Source: Leptospira sp. (GTDB lineage Bacteria > Spirochaetota > Leptospiria > Leptospirales > Leptospiraceae). Taken from it: a stretch of DNA of 6,907 nt. Position 1 is the stretch's first letter. The number at the start of each line of letters is the position of its first letter. The translations under genes were made by a program, and so were the position numbers. The stretch is from positions 1 through 6,907 of the forward strand of contig JAIOQL010000425.1 of assembly GCA_021413405.1 (NCBI GenBank). The letters are read 5' to 3'. This document shows, piece by piece, positions 4,845-6,907 of this stretch. The notes beneath the pieces are model-generated. The model did not search any database. It was not told where the DNA came from and worked only from the letters and a program-made list of their open reading frames with translations.

Positions 4845-6907
4845 ATGCCCGATAAAGCTGATGTATCTGAATGGGAAAAATTAGCAAAGGAAGCCGATCT
4901 CAAAGGAAAAGATCCCTCAACTCTAAACTGGACTTCCCCCGAAGGGATAATCTGGAAGCCTCTTTACACTTATGAAGATCTGGAGATTCTCCAGAACACA
5001 AACACACTTCCTGGAATATATCCATTTGTCAGGGGTCCGCGGGCAACGATGTATTCTCATCAGCCCTGGACAATCAGACAGTATGCAGGATTTTCAACCG
5101 CAGAAGAATCAAACGCATTTTATAGAAAAAATTTAGCAGCGGGACAAAAAGGTCTATCGGTGGCATTCGATCTTGCCACTCACCGGGGATATGATTCTGA
5201 TCATGAACGGGTTGTCGGAGATGTCGGAAAAGCCGGTGTTGCTATCGATTCCGTTGAAGACATGAAAATTCTTTTCGACCAGATCCCACTGAAGGAAATG
5301 TCAGTATCCATGACGATGAATGGAGCTGTTATCCCGGTTCTCGCAATGTTCATTGTGGCAGGTGAAGAACAGGGCTCAAAAATTGAGGAACTTTCGGGTA
5401 CTATCCAGAATGATATTCTGAAAGAATTCATGGTGCGAAACACATACATATATCCCCCGAAGCCCTCAATGCGAATCATAGGAGATATCATCGAATATAC
5501 TTCGAAAAATATGCCGCGTTTCAATTCTATTTCGATCAGCGGATATCACATCCAGGAAGCGGGCGGAAACGCAGTTCAGGAAGTAGCATATACTTTGAGC
5601 GACGGGCTTGAGTATGTGAAAACTGCGTTGGGCAGAGGACTCAACGTTGATAGTTTTGCTCCAAGGCTTTCTTTTTTTTGGGGAATTGGAATGAATTTTT
5701 TCATGGAAATAGCAAAGCTCAGGGCCGGACGTCTTCTCTGGGCGGAACTAATGAAAAAATTTGATCCGAAAAAACCGATGAGTATGGCTCTCAGAACCCA
5801 TTGCCAAACTTCCGGGTGGAGTCTCACAGAACAGGATCCTTACAATAACGTAATTCGCACTACAATTGAAGCAATGGCAGCCGTTCTCGGCGGGACCCAG
5901 AGTCTTCACACAAATGCCCTCGATGAGGCAGTTGCTCTTCCGACAGAATTTTCAGCAAGAATTGCCCGCAATACACAACTTATTATCCAGAATGAGACCC
6001 AGATCCCGAGGGTGATCGATCCGCTGGGTGGTTCTTATTTCATTGAATCACTCACAAATTCAATTGTCATTGAAGCAAAAAAACTTATGCAAGAGGTCGA
6101 AGATCACGGCGGAATGGCAAGTGCAGTAGAAGCCGGACTCCCAAAAATGAAAATAGAAGAGTCTGCGGCAAAAAAACAGGCTTTGATCGACCAGGGAATT
6201 GAAGTCATTGTAGGGATAAACAAATTCAAATTAAAAAAAGAAGACCCGATAGAAATTCTGGATATAGACAACACGGCAGTTCGCGAAAGTCAGATTACCC
6301 GCCTCAAAGGAATAAAAGCAAAACGGGACACAAAAGAAGTCGAAAATGCGTTAGACGCCATCACTAAGGCATCGGAAACCGGCCAGGGAAATCTTCTCGA
6401 ACTCGCAATACATGCATCGAGACTCCGGGCAACAGTTGGAGAAATCTCTTATGCAATGGAAAAAGTATTTGGCCGTCACCAGGCAACAATCAGAACCATC
6501 AGTGGGGTTTACTCCGGCTTGAACAAAAACAACGAATTATTTTCAAAAGTCATTAAACGTGTTGAAGAATTTGCCATAAAATTTGGCAGACGTCCACGGA
6601 TGATGGTCGTAAAAATGGGTCAGGATGGGCATGACCGGGGTGCAAAAATAATTTCAACTGCATTTGCAGATATGGGTTTTGATATTGATGTTGCCCCTCT
6701 TTTTCAAACACCCGGTGAAGTTGCAAAACAGGCGATCGAAAATGATGTTCATCTCATTGGCGTTTCCTCACAGGCAGCAGGCCACAAAACACTGATCCCC
6801 CAGCTCGCAGAAATCCTGAAAAAAGAAAAAGCGGATGATATCAAAATTATTGCAGGCGGTGTGATCCCCCAACAGGATTATGAATTCTTATACGACCACG
6901 GTGTAGC
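4845..6907 (+). CDS. scpA: Methylmalonyl-CoA mutase, adenosylcobalamin-dependent, 3' end beyond window
   Basis: Cytosolic enzyme interconverting (R)-methylmalonyl-CoA and succinyl-CoA by a radical mechanism in propionate, odd-chain and branched-chain carbon metabolism. The 687 visible residues cover the N-terminal substrate barrel and nearly all of the C-terminal cobalamin domain; family length implies about 20-30 residues missing. Tyr80 (RQYAGFSTA), Arg198 (FMVRNTYIYPP) and His235 (SGYHIQEAG) sit exactly nine residues before Tyr89, Arg207 and His244 of the Propionibacterium enzyme. Isobutyryl-CoA mutase has Phe and Gln at the first two, so substrate assignment to methylmalonyl-CoA is firm. 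DGHDRG (594-599) gives His596 as the lower cobalt ligand. The later SxL motif reads S641-S-Q643, Leu replaced by Gln; the GG motif (GGVIPQQD) is normal. No small-subunit gene precedes it, so a homodimeric type is likely. AGGA seven bases before the ATG serves as RBS; the gap to the previous gene is 3 nt. A MeaB-type chaperone gene might follow outside. Confidence 0.96.
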   Translation, partial: MPDKADVSEWEKLAKEADLKGKDPSTLNWTSPEGIIWKPLYTYEDLEILQNTNTLPGIYPFVRGPRATMYSHQPWTIRQYAGFSTAEESNAFYRKNLAAGQKGLSVAFDLATHRGYDSDHERVVGDVGKAGVAIDSVEDMKILFDQIPLKEMSVSMTMNGAVIPVLAMFIVAGEEQGSKIEELSGTIQNDILKEFMVRNTYIYPPKPSMRIIGDIIEYTSKNMPRFNSISISGYHIQEAGGNAVQEVAYTLSDGLEYVKTALGRGLNVDSFAPRLSFFWGIGMNFFMEIAKLRAGRLLWAELMKKFDPKKPMSMALRTHCQTSGWSLTEQDPYNNVIRTTIEAMAAVLGGTQSLHTNALDEAVALPTEFSARIARNTQLIIQNETQIPRVIDPLGGSYFIESLTNSIVIEAKKLMQEVEDHGGMASAVEAGLPKMKIEESAAKKQALIDQGIEVIVGINKFKLKKEDPIEILDIDNTAVRESQITRLKGIKAKRDTKEVENALDAITKASETGQGNLLELAIHASRLRATVGEISYAMEKVFGRHQATIRTISGVYSGLNKNNELFSKVIKRVEEFAIKFGRRPRMMVVKMGQDGHDRGAKIISTAFADMGFDIDVAPLFQTPGEVAKQAIENDVHLIGVSSQAAGHKTLIPQLAEILKKEKADDIKIIAGGVIPQQDYEFLYDHGV

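Noticed and set aside
4845..6907. Isobutyryl-CoA or ethylmalonyl-CoA mutase
   Set aside because: Tyr80 and Arg198 match methylmalonyl-CoA mutase; the isobutyryl enzyme has Phe and Gln there.

Overview
The window looks like ordinary chromosomal DNA from a Gram-negative, moderately AT-rich bacterium with a heterotrophic lifestyle. The coding density is high. There are no rRNA, tRNA, CRISPR, transposase or phage genes, and no gene appears broken. One gene has a clear AAGGAG ribosome-binding site and a TATAAT-type promoter, which argues against a typical Bacteroidota promoter and RBS style. The gene mix (TerC, YhhN, single-chain methylmalonyl-CoA mutase, ferritin-like protein with a lysine tail) would fit a spirochaete such as Leptospirales or a deltaproteobacterium-like lineage. 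That placement is a guess from gene content, not a marker-based call.

Layout. The left half is read on the minus strand. From promoter to end the order is a ferritin-like protein with a histone-like lysine tail (2631 to 1933), a PLP-dependent class V aminotransferase-fold enzyme (1863 to 718), and a bile acid:sodium symporter (BASS) family transporter (721 running off the window at 1). The last two overlap by four bases (TTGA) and are probably translationally coupled. A separate minus-strand gene at 3445 to 2831 encodes a YhhN/TMEM86-type membrane protein (lysoplasmalogenase family).

An 80-bp divergent spacer (3446-3525) separates that gene from a plus-strand operon. This operon holds a TerC-family membrane metal transporter (3526-4536), a 102-residue exported or membrane-anchored small protein (4533-4841, 4-bp overlap with TerC), and a methylmalonyl-CoA mutase (4845 to the window end, 3-nt gap). 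The mutase is nearly complete: substrate-site and cobalamin-site residues are visible, and only roughly the last 20-30 residues should lie beyond the edge.

How the genes fit together. The transporter and aminotransferase pair suggests uptake or export of a small anionic compound coupled to PLP chemistry, substrate unknown. The mutase interconverts succinyl-CoA and methylmalonyl-CoA (propionate, odd-chain and branched-chain carbon metabolism). Its tight coupling to a TerC metal transporter and a small membrane protein is not explained by known pathways. The oddest protein is the ferritin-like one. Most of the expected diiron ligands of its rubrerythrin-type bundle seem to be replaced, while it carries a tail that is half lysine with no acidic residues, which points to nucleic-acid or polyanion binding rather than iron chemistry. 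I see no convincing wholly new multi-gene system.
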